Positions 19,070 to 28,615 of a stretch of DNA of 64,000 nucleotides are shown here, piece by piece (position 1 is the stretch's first letter; each line of letters starts with the position of its first letter). The translations under genes were made by a program, and so were the position numbers. The notes under the pieces were generated by a model. The model was not told the origin of the DNA, did not search any database, and saw only the letters and a program-made list of their open reading frames with translations. This DNA is from Gammaproteobacteria bacterium. Lineage in GTDB: Bacteria; Pseudomonadota; Gammaproteobacteria; UBA6186; Azoamicaceae. Where the stretch lies: NCBI GenBank assembly GCA_030431675.1, contig JAUIIV010000002.1:62001-126000 (forward strand). The letters run 5' to 3'.

Positions 19070-22000
19070 CTATCCTGGACCGCCCATCCCAGGCTTATTA
19101 GTATTATGCTTCGCCTGTTCCTTAGCTTTTGCTTGCTCCTCTTGCAGTCGATTATTAGCACTAACTTGCGCTGCCTTGGCCACAGTATCATTTGCCGCGC
19201 CAATACCGTTAGTCTTAATGGCTTGAGCGTAATCCACAGCTGTAGGTCCACCCTCTTCTTTCCGCGCCTCTTTCTCCGCAGGTGACTGCATAACAATGGC
19301 AGCCTTTTCTGCCTGTAAGGATGATAAACCTCCATTTGCCGGCTGCATCAATTCATCACATTGTTCTCGATGCGCAACCGCTCTTTGATGCAAATGTGCA
19401 GCATTCTCAACTGGCTCAGGAGCGGCTTTTGCAACTGCTATCAAATCATTGCGATAAGAAGGATTTTGCTCAGGACCTGCAATAGCTAAAGCCTGTGCCA
19501 CTGTATGCCGTTGCTCTTGTGGCACCTCTTGCAAAGCAGGAGTCTTAGCAATGCATTCTGCACGCTTTTCCCCATCTTGTAAATCTGCAGGAGAAATCTT
19601 TCCGTCCAGCGCTACTTTAGTTGCAGCACGTGCATCTTGTTCTGAACAACCATTATTTCGAAATGCCTGCTCAGTGTGCGCGCGAACCTGATCTTTAATA
19701 ACTCTTTCCATAGTACTCATGCCTAAGCGACTAGCGCCAAGAGACTTACGTTTTTCTTCTAATGCTTCAGTTATGGCGTGCATGGGATCATTACCTTGCT
19801 TTTTGTTTAGCTCAATTAATGGTTGCATCTGCTCTAAATTGTGCATGAGTGCCTGCTGCTCACTCTTACTCATACGACTTATGTCGCTATATCCTAATGC
19901 ATCAATAAAAGCATCCTGGGTTTTTATATCTCCTAAAGTTTGTAAAGCAGCTGTTAAAGTTTGACCTTTAGAATCTGTAACTTTATCAGGATCATTTCCA
20001 CTTACCATTACTCCTCGTGCCCTTGTCATTACTACTTCTTTAAGATCAGTGGGGGCTTTGGCAATGCTGCGCGCAACAGCCCTCGCTCTGTCTGCAGTCT
20101 GACCCAATAGAGTTTTAGGTTTTTGTGCAAGTTTATTATCAATAGATTGGCGTAGAGCTTTAAGTCGTTGTAATTCTGCTTCTAGTTTTGCTCTATTCTC
20201 TGGTTTAATACCTTGATTTCTGAGTTGATTCTCAATATTGCTTATTTGCTTATCTAAAACTTTTGCAGCCTTCTCTAACCATTTTATTTTTGTGAGGCTA
20301 TTTCCTCTTCTACTACCAAATTGCATCGCCTCTATTTGATCTGATTTTAAGCCACATATTTGCTGATCAGATAGTTTAGCTAAAACGTTGTTAACCCAAC
20401 CAGATGATAGACGACCAAATTCCTCTGGAGATATTCTGCCTATACTTTCTGGTTTCATCAAACCCCATTGTTTCTTGGATAGAGAGCTTAGTTGCGTAGC
20501 AGATAATTCTGAAGTTTTCTGATTCAGCAATGTTGATAATTGCGCGTTTGAAAAACGTTGACGACCACCGCGATGATATACTCTATGGCCACTAAAACGT
20601 CTAGAGTTAATTTTCAATTGTGCAACTTCTTTAGGAGCAATGTGATTTACGTCTACCTGCGAAAGTTGCGCACGGGTCATATAGTTGAACTGTCTTCCTT
20701 CCATCTGTCCAATTTGTTGAGGAGTCAAGTCTGCTATTTGATCTACTCTAAAACAACGAATAGCTTTATTAGAGATACCTGACATTTGATCGGCTGGTAT
20801 AGAGCTAACATATTTTAAATCTCTAACGCTACTGTTACGTACAGTCCATCTGCGAGCCAAACTATTAACTTGTTCTGCAGTCATCTCTCTAGTCTGCGCT
20901 TCTGTCACCAGCCGTATTTGCCATCCGCGGAATTTACCTATAGCAGGCCCTGCAATTTTTCCAAACTCTTCAGGATCTATTTCTGATATTTTCTCTCTAA
21001 GTGAACCAAATTGAGAAAATACCGTGCCACCATACATAGCACTGAACTGCTTTGCTTTCATACCTCTAATTTGAACAACTGTTAAATGCTCCACAAATCT
21101 TGCACCAAGTTGTGGGATCACTTCTGCAGATACTTTGGACATATCTAAGGCTTGCACACGCTCAAACATTTTTTGTTTAACACCAGGGAGTTGCATGCGT
21201 AACGGCATCAGGCCTCGAAGTTGCGTAGCAGACATTTCTGCTACCTGCTCAGGTCTAAAATCTCCAATTTGCTCTGGCTTCATCCTACGTAGTTGCTTTA
21301 GTTCTATTTGTCCTGCTACTCCATCGGCTAACTGTCCGACCTTAAGAGCATGCAATTGTGTAGAGCCTTTACCACGCCAACGCTTATTAACATTACGCCA
21401 CTTCATTGGCGACAATGCATTCACTTGCGCAGCTGTCATATGCTGCACTTTATTGTTACCACCTAAACTTTGAATTTGTTGCGCACTCATACGCTGTATT
21501 TGCTTTGGCTCAATTGCTGCTATTGTTTCACCAGGTAAATTTTGGACATTCAAAGCGCGCAACTCTGGTGGATTTACCCAACGTCTATAAAGACTAGAGG
21601 TAGTTTTTGGTGATAAACCATTTACCTGCTCAGCTGTCATTTCAGATGCGTCTAATTTTCCTATTTGATCTGTATTCATACGCTGTAACTGAGTTACATG
21701 TATTTGTGCCACAACCCTAGGCCCGAGGTGTTCCACAGCTAAAGCTCGTAGTTGCCGTGGACCATAACGTGTGCGACTATATGAACTTAAAACAGTTTTA
21801 GGTGATAAAGCATTTACCTGCTCTGCACTCAGCTGTTGCACTTGTTCTGGTTGTAACCAACTAATTTGCTCAGCCCTTAAACGTCCAACTGTTTTATCGG
21901 GCACTGTACTAAAATCTAGATCTTGAATTTCTTCCTTACTTTTTAAATACCATGGTTTAATACGATCGGAGACTAGTTGTTCCTTACCTTTTGCTTCTTG

Positions 22001-22525
22001 AATAACATCTAGCTGTGTAGGCGGAGATGATGCATCATGGACATCAACTGTTTCCGATGATGATGCTAAACGAGGTGGACCGACTTGCACATCCTCAGGT
22101 GGTGTTGGTGCGGCAGGAGACGTCACTTCTTCAGGTTTTGGTCGGGTGGATACAGTGTCTACAGCACTTGAGATTGAGGGCTGAGTTTGTATTTCAGTAA
22201 GACCTAATGGTGTAGCCAATTCGTTTGCAGCAGCTATCAAACTTTTTCTTGCATTAAATATTGTGGTTCCAGCTTCTTTTTGATCTTGGCCTATTGTTTG
22301 ATTTTGTTCAATCGAGTCATATCTTTTAGTTAGTTCTTGCTCTATTTCCTTAGCTTGTGTATGTATGTTTTTAGCTTGTTCTTTAGTTTTTTTTATTAAA
22401 ATATCTTTAGATTCCCAATTAGGAAGTGTATCCAATTCATCTAGTACCTTTTTAAATTTAGCACATTGCGTAGCAATCTCCCCAGCCCGTGCTAGAAGAG
22501 TAGCAACACCGAATATTCCGCTCAT
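19070..22525 (-). CDS. Giant solenoid-like repeat protein
   Basis: A 1151-residue protein with no signal peptide. Residues about 30-100 are coiled coil and 110-180 are Pro/Ser-rich. About 208-740 hold degenerate repeats built on (L/M)(S/T)xxQ(V/I)xxL. Three long units of about 66 residues begin near 232, 296 and 363, each with EQVNALSPK, then LRALxVxxL, then QLxRMxxxQI. Another coiled coil covers about 750-800, and the C-terminus is Ala/Gln/Glu-rich. Similar xLTxxQVxxL units occur in large bacterial adhesins, but the lack of an export signal argues for a cytosolic or type IV-secreted scaffold. It starts immediately after the stop of the 163-residue gene, so the two are co-translated. Confidence 0.78.
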   Translation of the reverse strand: MSGIFGVATLLARAGEIATQCAKFKKVLDELDTLPNWESKDILIKKTKEQAKNIHTQAKEIEQELTKRYDSIEQNQTIGQDQKEAGTTIFNARKSLIAAANELATPLGLTEIQTQPSISSAVDTVSTRPKPEEVTSPAAPTPPEDVQVGPPRLASSSETVDVHDASSPPTQLDVIQEAKGKEQLVSDRIKPWYLKSKEEIQDLDFSTVPDKTVGRLRAEQISWLQPEQVQQLSAEQVNALSPKTVLSSYSRTRYGPRQLRALAVEHLGPRVVAQIHVTQLQRMNTDQIGKLDASEMTAEQVNGLSPKTTSSLYRRWVNPPELRALNVQNLPGETIAAIEPKQIQRMSAQQIQSLGGNNKVQHMTAAQVNALSPMKWRNVNKRWRGKGSTQLHALKVGQLADGVAGQIELKQLRRMKPEQIGDFRPEQVAEMSATQLRGLMPLRMQLPGVKQKMFERVQALDMSKVSAEVIPQLGARFVEHLTVVQIRGMKAKQFSAMYGGTVFSQFGSLREKISEIDPEEFGKIAGPAIGKFRGWQIRLVTEAQTREMTAEQVNSLARRWTVRNSSVRDLKYVSSIPADQMSGISNKAIRCFRVDQIADLTPQQIGQMEGRQFNYMTRAQLSQVDVNHIAPKEVAQLKINSRRFSGHRVYHRGGRQRFSNAQLSTLLNQKTSELSATQLSSLSKKQWGLMKPESIGRISPEEFGRLSSGWVNNVLAKLSDQQICGLKSDQIEAMQFGSRRGNSLTKIKWLEKAAKVLDKQISNIENQLRNQGIKPENRAKLEAELQRLKALRQSIDNKLAQKPKTLLGQTADRARAVARSIAKAPTDLKEVVMTRARGVMVSGNDPDKVTDSKGQTLTAALQTLGDIKTQDAFIDALGYSDISRMSKSEQQALMHNLEQMQPLIELNKKQGNDPMHAITEALEEKRKSLGASRLGMSTMERVIKDQVRAHTEQAFRNNGCSEQDARAATKVALDGKISPADLQDGEKRAECIAKTPALQEVPQEQRHTVAQALAIAGPEQNPSYRNDLIAVAKAAPEPVENAAHLHQRAVAHREQCDELMQPANGGLSSLQAEKAAIVMQSPAEKEARKEEGGPTAVDYAQAIKTNGIGAANDTVAKAAQVSANNRLQEEQAKAKEQAKHNTNKPGMGGPG

Positions 22526-23017
22526 CTATTGATCCCCACCTTCTTTAGGTAATTGCTGTAATAGTTTTATAATCTCTTCGTATTCAGGCATGCTGATACA
22601 GCACATTTCCACAGCTTCAGGATCGGCTTTGAGCAATTCACTAGCCACCTGAGTACTTAGTTCTAAATCTGCATGCTTACTCAAATCACCCTTTGCATGT
22701 GCTGCTTCTATAAGAAAGTGTATTTGTTGCGCTGTTTGATTTATTTCAGCGCCATTTTCCGGATCTTGTACTTGTCCAGCGAACAAGATAACTGTTTCAT
22801 CAATTTTGTTCTCTAATTGTTCCTCGTTTAAGTTAGCAATTTCCTTAGGCACTGCGACACTCTGATCGATATTTACGACCTCCACAATTGTTTTACAAAT
22901 TTCTGCAACCTGCTGCTCTATCTCTTTAATCCTTTCCTCAGATAATTCTATTTCACCAAAATTATCTAGATTTAGGCTTGCTAACGGATCATCTGTATTA
23001 TCATCTTCTGAACCCAT
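22526..23017 (-). CDS. Acidic helical protein, partner of the repeat protein
   Basis: A 163-residue, strongly acidic, helical protein of no family I know. Its ATG is preceded by AGGAGA with 6-base spacing, the best ribosome binding site in this region. Its TAG stop abuts the ATG of the 1151-residue repeat protein with no gap. Small acidic proteins encoded directly before large effector-like proteins are often secretion chaperones; that role is a guess from size, charge and coupling. Confidence 0.72.
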   Translation of the reverse strand: MGSEDDNTDDPLASLNLDNFGEIELSEERIKEIEQQVAEICKTIVEVVNIDQSVAVPKEIANLNEEQLENKIDETVILFAGQVQDPENGAEINQTAQQIHFLIEAAHAKGDLSKHADLELSTQVASELLKADPEAVEMCCISMPEYEEIIKLLQQLPKEGGDQ

Positions 23018-23185
23018 AGTATTCTCCTGGATAATACCCCAGCATACCCAGGGCTTTACCTACTATGTAAGACAATGTAGATGAGAAATAGTTCTAACAG
23101 TGTATATGCATAAAATCAAAATCTGTGCAAATTAGTATTCTGTCTCCTAATTTGCATGCATTGGGTAAATTTGATTACTTATTGT

Positions 23186-23350
23186 ATGGAAAGACTAGAC
23201 TTTATCCAAAGAATTAGCGCCAGCTTCGAGGTTCATCCAATTGTTGCCATTTTGGGTCCGCGCCAATGTGGCAAGACCACCATTGCCAGAAGATTTGCCG
23301 AACACAAAGCAATTAAGCCGGAAAACTATTTTGATCTAGAGGATCTCAGT
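23186..23350 (+). pseudogene. Truncated DUF4143-type AAA ATPase
   Basis: MERLDFIQRISASFEVHP followed by AILGPRQCGKTTIARRFAEH is the N-terminus of the same ATPase family as the gene at 16378, but from a different subgroup. After YFDLEDLS (about 23345) the frame runs into a reversed IS3-type transposase fragment and stops. Only about 55 of an expected 380 or so residues remain. Confidence 0.75.
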
Positions 23351-23470
23351 TACCCCATGACGCTTGGCCACAGTAGAGACTGAATCTCTATCTGTCTCGC
23401 GTAAAATCCTGACTATTTGCTCTTCGTTGTAACGACTCTTCTTCATTTTTGCCCTCCTGCGAGGGGCATT
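23348..23470 (-). mobile_element. IS3-family relic (5' end of orfA)
   Basis: The minus strand reads from 23446 MKKSRYNEEQIVRILRET, the canonical IS3-family OrfA start. The helix-turn-helix follows up to AKRHGVTE, where it breaks into the ATPase fragment. A GGAGGG ribosome binding site and a small CCCTC/GAGGG hairpin precede the ATG. No orfB and no matching far inverted repeat are present, so this is a fragment. Confidence 0.75.
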
Positions 23471-23740
23471 ATCTCTAATTGATGATGGTATGAAAATACC
23501 GGGGTAGGTCAACAATACTGGATCTTCAAGTAAAACTTCTGCATTTAATACAATTCTTTGGTACCTTTTTAATTCTTCTACAAATACGGGATATTCATAT
23601 TGTAGAGTAGTAGGATCTATAGGTTTATTTTTACAAAATTGATCCATTGCAGTTATAAAGTCTAAGAATGACAAAGCGTAAATTACCTGTCTATTTGCAT
23701 CCCTATTATGATTAAACAAATTAGATAAGTGCCCTAACAC
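23447..23740 (-). pseudogene. Unrecognised coding remnant upstream of the IS3 relic
   Basis: An open frame of about 95 residues (beginning MLGHLSNLFNHNRDANRQV) runs straight into the IS3 orfA frame. It contains a plausible helical protein segment (YPVFVEELKRYQRIVLNAE) with normal composition, so it is probably a piece of a real gene cut by the IS3 element. I do not recognise it. Confidence 0.4.
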
Positions 23741-23899
23741 GCTGCTTTGCGCACTAAAATGACGATCAAATAATGACTAATAAATAGATGTTAGCTCTTC
23801 TGTCACCTCTTGATCAGTTCTATATATAGCGAAAACACTACTTTTTTACTTGTTCTTATCTGTGTTATTTTTGTTATATGCCAAGGGTATACTGTAAAG

Positions 23900-25063
23900 A
23901 TGTTAATTAATAAAGCTTATCGATACAGATTAAAGCCAACACCTCTGCAAGTTGCACAGTTTGAGACATATGCTGGTCATTGTCGATTTTTGTGGAACAA
24001 GGTTTTGCATATGAATATTGAACGATTAAAAAATAAACAACATATTCTGTATTACCAAGAAATGGATTTTTTTAGTAAGTTGTGGAAACGCTCTGAAGAA
24101 TATGGATTTCTTAAAGAATGCCCAGCTCATTGTCTACAACAGAAACTACGTGATTTAGAGCGTGCATTTAAAGATTGTTTTGATAAAAAACAACCTGGCA
24201 AAAGATTACCAACCAAGCGTAAAAAAAACTTGCACGATAGTTTTAGATTTCCAGAGCCAAAGCAGATTAAGTTAGACCATAATAGGATTAAATTACCCAA
24301 GCTTGGCTGGGTTACTTTCTTTCATAGTCAAAAGGTAGAAGGAACAATCAAGAACGTCACTATTACCAGGGAGGGTAACCACTGGTATGTCGCAATCTGT
24401 GTAACCGAGGTAATCAAGCTGCCTAAAGAATTACCGACATCAGCGATAGGGATAGATGTAGGGATTGCTAATTTTGCAAGCTTTTCAAGTGGACAACGTG
24501 TACTCCCGATTAATAGTGGCAGAGAGCATGCCAAGCGTCTTGCTATCTTGCAAAGACGCTTGGCTAAAAAAGTTAAATTTTCTAATAATTGGAAAAAAGT
24601 GCTAGTTAAAATACGTAAGTTGCATCAAAAGATTGCTTATACTAGACGTGATTTCCTCCATAAGCTCACCACCACTCTTAGCAAGAGCCACGCAATGGTA
24701 GTGATAGAAGCTTTGAAGATTAAAAACATGTCGAAATCAGCAGTAGGCACTATTGATGCTCCTGGTAGAAATGTTAAGGCTAAAGCTGGGTTGAACAAAT
24801 CCATCTTAGACCAAGCATGGGGAGAGTTTAAGCGACAGCTTAAGTACAAGCTAGCATGGAGGGGTGGCATGTTAATTGAGGTGAACCCACGATATACTAG
24901 TCAAAAATGTTCAGGCTGTGGTTACACCAGCATTAGAAACCGTAAATCCCAGCAGAATTTTTGTTGTATGGCATGTCAATATCAAGAGCATGCTGACATT
25001 AATGCAGCAAAAAATATTTTAGCGGCAGGGCATGCCGTGATGGCGTGTGGAGCAAGCGAGTAG
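23900..25063 (+). CDS. tnpB: IS200/IS605-group transposon-encoded RNA-guided nuclease TnpB
   Basis: A 387-residue TnpB (OrfB) with all RuvC catalytic residues: Asp186 in AIGIDVGIANFA, Glu270 in VVIEALKI, and Asp366 in EHADINAAKN. The zinc finger is intact (Cys337, Cys340, Cys355/356, Cys359). The start MLINKAYRYRLKPTPLQ is the conserved N-terminus; the longer open frame upstream to 23810 is hydrophobic and unrelated. No tnpA is present, so it is an IS1341-like, tnpB-only element. TnpB proteins cut DNA guided by an omega RNA from the element's right end. Confidence 0.92.
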   Translation: MLINKAYRYRLKPTPLQVAQFETYAGHCRFLWNKVLHMNIERLKNKQHILYYQEMDFFSKLWKRSEEYGFLKECPAHCLQQKLRDLERAFKDCFDKKQPGKRLPTKRKKNLHDSFRFPEPKQIKLDHNRIKLPKLGWVTFFHSQKVEGTIKNVTITREGNHWYVAICVTEVIKLPKELPTSAIGIDVGIANFASFSSGQRVLPINSGREHAKRLAILQRRLAKKVKFSNNWKKVLVKIRKLHQKIAYTRRDFLHKLTTTLSKSHAMVVIEALKIKNMSKSAVGTIDAPGRNVKAKAGLNKSILDQAWGEFKRQLKYKLAWRGGMLIEVNPRYTSQKCSGCGYTSIRNRKSQQNFCCMACQYQEHADINAAKNILAAGHAVMACGASE

Positions 25064-25172
25064 TTTGTAATTGTGGTAACACGAAAACAAACAATCGCGG
25101 CGATGAAGCAAGAACCTTCCAAGAGTGTTACTCGCGGGAATCTTCGGCATTTATGCCGGAGTGGATGTCGAA
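25064..25172 (+). ncRNA. Predicted omega RNA scaffold / IS right end
   Basis: Downstream of the tnpB stop is a conserved-looking tail. It ends in a strong hairpin CTTCGGCAT / ATGCCGGAG (25142-25161) followed by GTGGATGTCGAA (25161-25172), the usual form of IS605-group right ends and omega RNA 3' scaffolds. The RNA probably begins inside the tnpB 3' end. The guide would be the roughly 16-20 bases after 25172, starting GGGGCATGAACTGAT. Exact ends are approximate. Confidence 0.65.
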
Positions 25173-25660
25173 GGGGCATGAACTGATAAGTCTCCCCTAA
25201 AAACACATGCAAAATCCATGCTATGCTCTTCTATAGGTCTCCGTAGCAACTCAAGCGGATTGAAAGAAATTGGCACGAAGTTACACACTTGCGGAGCTGA
25301 CCACAAAAACATAAAGGGTCGCCTAGTGTAATATAGTAAGTTCTTTTTTTCTTTTACCTTACTTTCAAGATCATAATTAGATTGATCTCGATACAAACTG
25401 GCACTAACTGTCGCATTTTGACTTATTCTCAGTTGTCCTCGATGATACATACTATCAGAGTGAGACCAATATGCATAAAAATCACCATTTTCTTCTACTG
25501 ATATCACTACACATCTTATATCACGTGGTAAAAACTCAGACATAGCTCCATAGAAATCGAAGCATGTTTCTCGTGACAGCACTTCTATTCTAGCATCATC
25601 ATAAAAATGATCATATGGAAATACCAAAACATCATTTGGCTTAAGCCACTCTCCAGACAT
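25151..25660 (-). pseudogene. Unknown gene truncated at its 3' end by the tnpB element
   Basis: The open frame codes for 169 residues (MSGEWLKPNDVLVFPYDHFY...). The last seven or so codons lie inside the right end of the tnpB element, so the native C-terminus has been replaced by transposon sequence after about RGDLS. The body is a mixed alpha/beta soluble domain (DIRCVVISVEENGDFYAYWSH) that I cannot assign. It lies 72 bp downstream of the 357-residue gene and probably formed an operon with it. Confidence 0.6.
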
Positions 25661-25732
25661 ATTTACTTCCCTGTATTAATGAAATAGATTAAATGATTAT
25701 AATAACTACAAGTTGTAATTACAAAATTTTAT

Positions 25733-26806
25733 TTAATAAGAGCCTAATCCATTTCTCATTCTTATTTCATTGCTTCCGTTACCAACTGACTGATTTTCTA
25801 ATCGAGCTCTGGGTGTGCCTGCATCCAAAATACGTGCATTATGTTTAATACTAGTTAGCATTTTTATTACTCTATCAATGAATGAATTGGTAGAGCATCC
25901 CATATACCATAAAAATGTACTAGTCACGCTAGTCCATAACGATTGACGCTGCAAAAGCATTAACCCTTCGAATGTTTCCTTCCATGAACCGTTCTGTCCT
26001 ACACCACTCTGCATGAAATATTTGAAAAGTTCATATTCATGCTTTGAAAAACAAAGATTATTTTTAGACCAGGGGTTTACAAATTCTTGTATCATACTAT
26101 TTACATCTGTTATTGATGGCTCCCAAACACCAGACTTAATTAAGTCTTCCTTTACACTCTGATGTTCATGCATAAACTTAGCATACTGTTCGCTATTTGA
26201 CACAAGCCGTGCTAGCGACGGAAATTTATTTATAAAGAAATCAACTAGTATATTTTTATCTTTTGCCTCCCTTACTTCAGTTTCCAGATTTAAAACTAAA
26301 TTCCATAAATGAAATACATGCAATTGTATGACTCTGAGTAATAGTGGGCAACTCTTATCAAATTTATCTTTTTCATTTAACAAGGAATATCTGTCTGCTA
26401 GCCATTGTGCATTAGAGGTTAATATTTCAATCACATCAACACCATATTGTGATAAAGCCCAAATATCTTCTCGATCATCAAATTTGTTTAATACAGGGCA
26501 ACGGTATAATACATTATATTCTTCCAGATTCAATTCTGTTGGTGTAAAGTTCCTCAAAAGCATAACCACAGCTAACAAATGCTTATATTCCATATTATTA
26601 TTTAGTTGAAGCTTCTCGAATAAATACCGTTTTGAGCCTTCGATTCTAGACAAATATTCTCTAGGTGATTTAAGAAAATTTATTATACTTCTTGGGTCAA
26701 TGTCAGGAGTTGAATCCCTGCGTATTGTACCTCCTGAATTTGTAGAGTTGGCAGTGGATGCAGATGATGAACTACCAGTTCTATATGTTTTTCTTGGATT
26801 CGGCAT
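25733..26806 (-). CDS. Unknown helical protein with Ser/Thr-rich N-terminus
   Basis: A 357-residue protein without recognised family, signal peptide or membrane segment. Residues 1-35 are a low-complexity Ser/Thr/Asn tract. The remainder is helical with regular hydrophobic spacing (YKHLLAVVMLLRNFTPTELN; LLRVIQLHVFHLWNLVLNLE). The disordered polar start and helical body are like translocated effectors, but no catalytic motif is visible. It is the upstream gene of a probable two-gene unit whose second gene was truncated by the tnpB element. Confidence 0.65.
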   Translation of the reverse strand: MPNPRKTYRTGSSSSASTANSTNSGGTIRRDSTPDIDPRSIINFLKSPREYLSRIEGSKRYLFEKLQLNNNMEYKHLLAVVMLLRNFTPTELNLEEYNVLYRCPVLNKFDDREDIWALSQYGVDVIEILTSNAQWLADRYSLLNEKDKFDKSCPLLLRVIQLHVFHLWNLVLNLETEVREAKDKNILVDFFINKFPSLARLVSNSEQYAKFMHEHQSVKEDLIKSGVWEPSITDVNSMIQEFVNPWSKNNLCFSKHEYELFKYFMQSGVGQNGSWKETFEGLMLLQRQSLWTSVTSTFLWYMGCSTNSFIDRVIKMLTSIKHNARILDAGTPRARLENQSVGNGSNEIRMRNGLGSY

Positions 26807-26995
26807 AATTGTACTACTATATTATAATTTTGGGAGAGGCAGTTTATAAGCAAACCAGGTGGATTTCAAGTTAAAGATACTTTATTTGATACGTTTTTTG
26901 CTGGCAGAGCAATCAATTGATAAATTACCACATTCAACTAAATCAAGTTCAGTGTATACTCATGTTTAAATGCGTAAACAGCTATTATTTGGTTA

Positions 26996-27502
26996 TTATG
27001 CACCACATGTACGTGCTACTACTGGTTTTGCGTAGTAATAATACAAGATATAGAAGTTCAAATAGCCGGCAAATATAAGCCAATACAAATAAGGCATTAG
27101 TAATACACTTACTGCTTTGTATTGCTTACTACAGGTTAAAATGGTCAAGGAAGTGAATAGGACGATTAATACAATTAAAACAAACCCGAGAAATACTTGA
27201 TGTAAATTAAAGAATACCGGGCTCCAAGCAAAATTTAAAACTAATTGCATGCTGAAAAATACTTTAGCTAACAAGATGTCTCTAGTCTGCGGAGCACTCC
27301 AAATAATCCACCCAGCAACTGCTATCAAGGCGTATAATACAGTCCAAGCAATTCCAAAAACATATCCAGGAGGTGTTAATGGGGATTTAGACAATTGTCT
27401 ATACCAAGTGGATAGTTCTGTACTGGTAAGTTGACCAATAGCCACACCAATCAACTCAATACCAATAATCCACAAGAATAAGTGAAAATACTTTTTTTGC
27501 AT
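26996..27502 (-). CDS. tspO: TspO/MBR family tryptophan-rich sensory protein
   Basis: A 168-residue, five-helix membrane protein that binds porphyrins and related ligands. The family landmarks are all visible: WYRQLSKSPLTPPGYVFGIAWTVLY with the conserved P-P-x-x-F/W, NFAWSPVFFNLHQ, and the final helix MPYLYWLIFAGYLNFYI. Length is normal. Stand-alone gene with unassigned sequence on both sides. Confidence 0.93.
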   Translation of the reverse strand: MQKKYFHLFLWIIGIELIGVAIGQLTSTELSTWYRQLSKSPLTPPGYVFGIAWTVLYALIAVAGWIIWSAPQTRDILLAKVFFSMQLVLNFAWSPVFFNLHQVFLGFVLIVLIVLFTSLTILTCSKQYKAVSVLLMPYLYWLIFAGYLNFYILYYYYAKPVVARTCGA

Positions 27503-27612
27503 GCCCTGCCCTAATATCGATACAGCAAATTTCTTAGCTACTTCTACAATATACTATAGGTAGTCAGATATTACAAAGTTAAACTCCTAAATATAACTTG
27601 TTGAGGTAAAAT

Positions 27613-28518
27613 TTGCATTTAGTAAAACTATTTTCGTGCTTAGCCCTCACCCTTTTTGCCCTAGAAGCCTCCGCAGAAACAGGTGGCTCTCCTTGGATGT
27701 ATAGCGTTAACGATTGGGTTAAGCAAAAACAAGTAGGAAATAGTGATTATCTAGGGTACACCGGTAAGACTACTGGTGTCTTAATCGGAATCGATAAATT
27801 TTGTCGTGGCGACGAGTTGGGCTTTGGCCTAGGGGCTACACAAACCAGGAATATAGAATACACTAACCGCGACTTTAATAACCGTATTTTTAGGTACCAT
27901 GCTCTGGTATATGGTAAGCACAACTGGGAATGCCATAACTACCTTAAATGGTTGCTGTCTGCCAGTTACAACGAAACAGCAGCAGATATACCTATTTTTA
28001 TTAATAGAGATGAAGTTATGGTCGCAACCAAATACCATGGCTATACCGTTGCTACCAACCTAGAACGCGGCAAAGGTTACCATTTCCTAGATCACTATGT
28101 GATAACACCCAGAACATATTTACAATATGTTCACTTAGATCAACCAACATACAAATTAATAAACAATAACAGTGCTTGGCGTCTAGATAATTTAACTAAA
28201 AATTACCTAACTATAGGCATAGGCGCAAATTTAAACTGGCCCACAGATGCATGGCGTTGCGTAGGTATGCGTGAACTTAGAATAGCATTTACTTATGATG
28301 CAGTTAGCAACACAGATGTAACAAATGCTAATTATGTAGCTACGCAATATGGTCTACTACCAGCATGTGCTGCCAAGCGTTATGCATTTATAACTGGAGC
28401 AAGTTTTACCTATGTGCTGTTTAAATGTTTGGATTTATCTCTAAGCTACGACTTCACTATACGATCAAAATTTACCGACAATATTATAGTTGCAAAACTT
28501 AAATATAGTTTGTATTAA
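27613..28518 (+). CDS. Outer membrane beta-barrel (autotransporter-domain-like) protein
   Basis: A 301-residue protein starting at a TTG codon; GAGGT (27603-27607) lies 5 bases upstream and supports it. Residues 1-21 (MHLVKLFSCLALTLFALEASA) are a signal peptide. The rest alternates polar and aromatic residues in beta-strand pattern (LGFGLGATQTRNIEYTN; LRIAFTYDAVSNTD) and ends in Tyr (AKLKYSLY), as expected for the last strand recognised by the BAM complex. It resembles the autotransporter beta-domain superfamily without a passenger. Five cysteines are unusual for a barrel. Confidence 0.75.
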   Translation: MHLVKLFSCLALTLFALEASAETGGSPWMYSVNDWVKQKQVGNSDYLGYTGKTTGVLIGIDKFCRGDELGFGLGATQTRNIEYTNRDFNNRIFRYHALVYGKHNWECHNYLKWLLSASYNETAADIPIFINRDEVMVATKYHGYTVATNLERGKGYHFLDHYVITPRTYLQYVHLDQPTYKLINNNSAWRLDNLTKNYLTIGIGANLNWPTDAWRCVGMRELRIAFTYDAVSNTDVTNANYVATQYGLLPACAAKRYAFITGASFTYVLFKCLDLSLSYDFTIRSKFTDNIIVAKLKYSLY

Positions 28519-28615
28519 TTGTAAGCATTTATATGATTTAGTTTTAAAATTAACCAATAACAGACTAAATCAGAGTCTAGCGTTTATGCACAAAAAGTAT
28601 TAAGCTGCTGCTAGT

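Noticed and set aside
20300..21900. Possible CRISPR-like or tandem DNA repeats
   Set aside because: The periodicity is at the protein level in the giant repeat protein; DNA copies are degenerate and there are no spacers.
23810..23899. Upstream extension of tnpB
   Set aside because: Hydrophobic and unrelated to TnpB, whose conserved N-terminus begins at 23900.
28534..28572. Inverted repeat TGATTTAG / CTAAATCA after the barrel-protein gene
   Set aside because: Arms are AT-rich and 23 bases apart with no T-run; such pairs are expected by chance in this composition.
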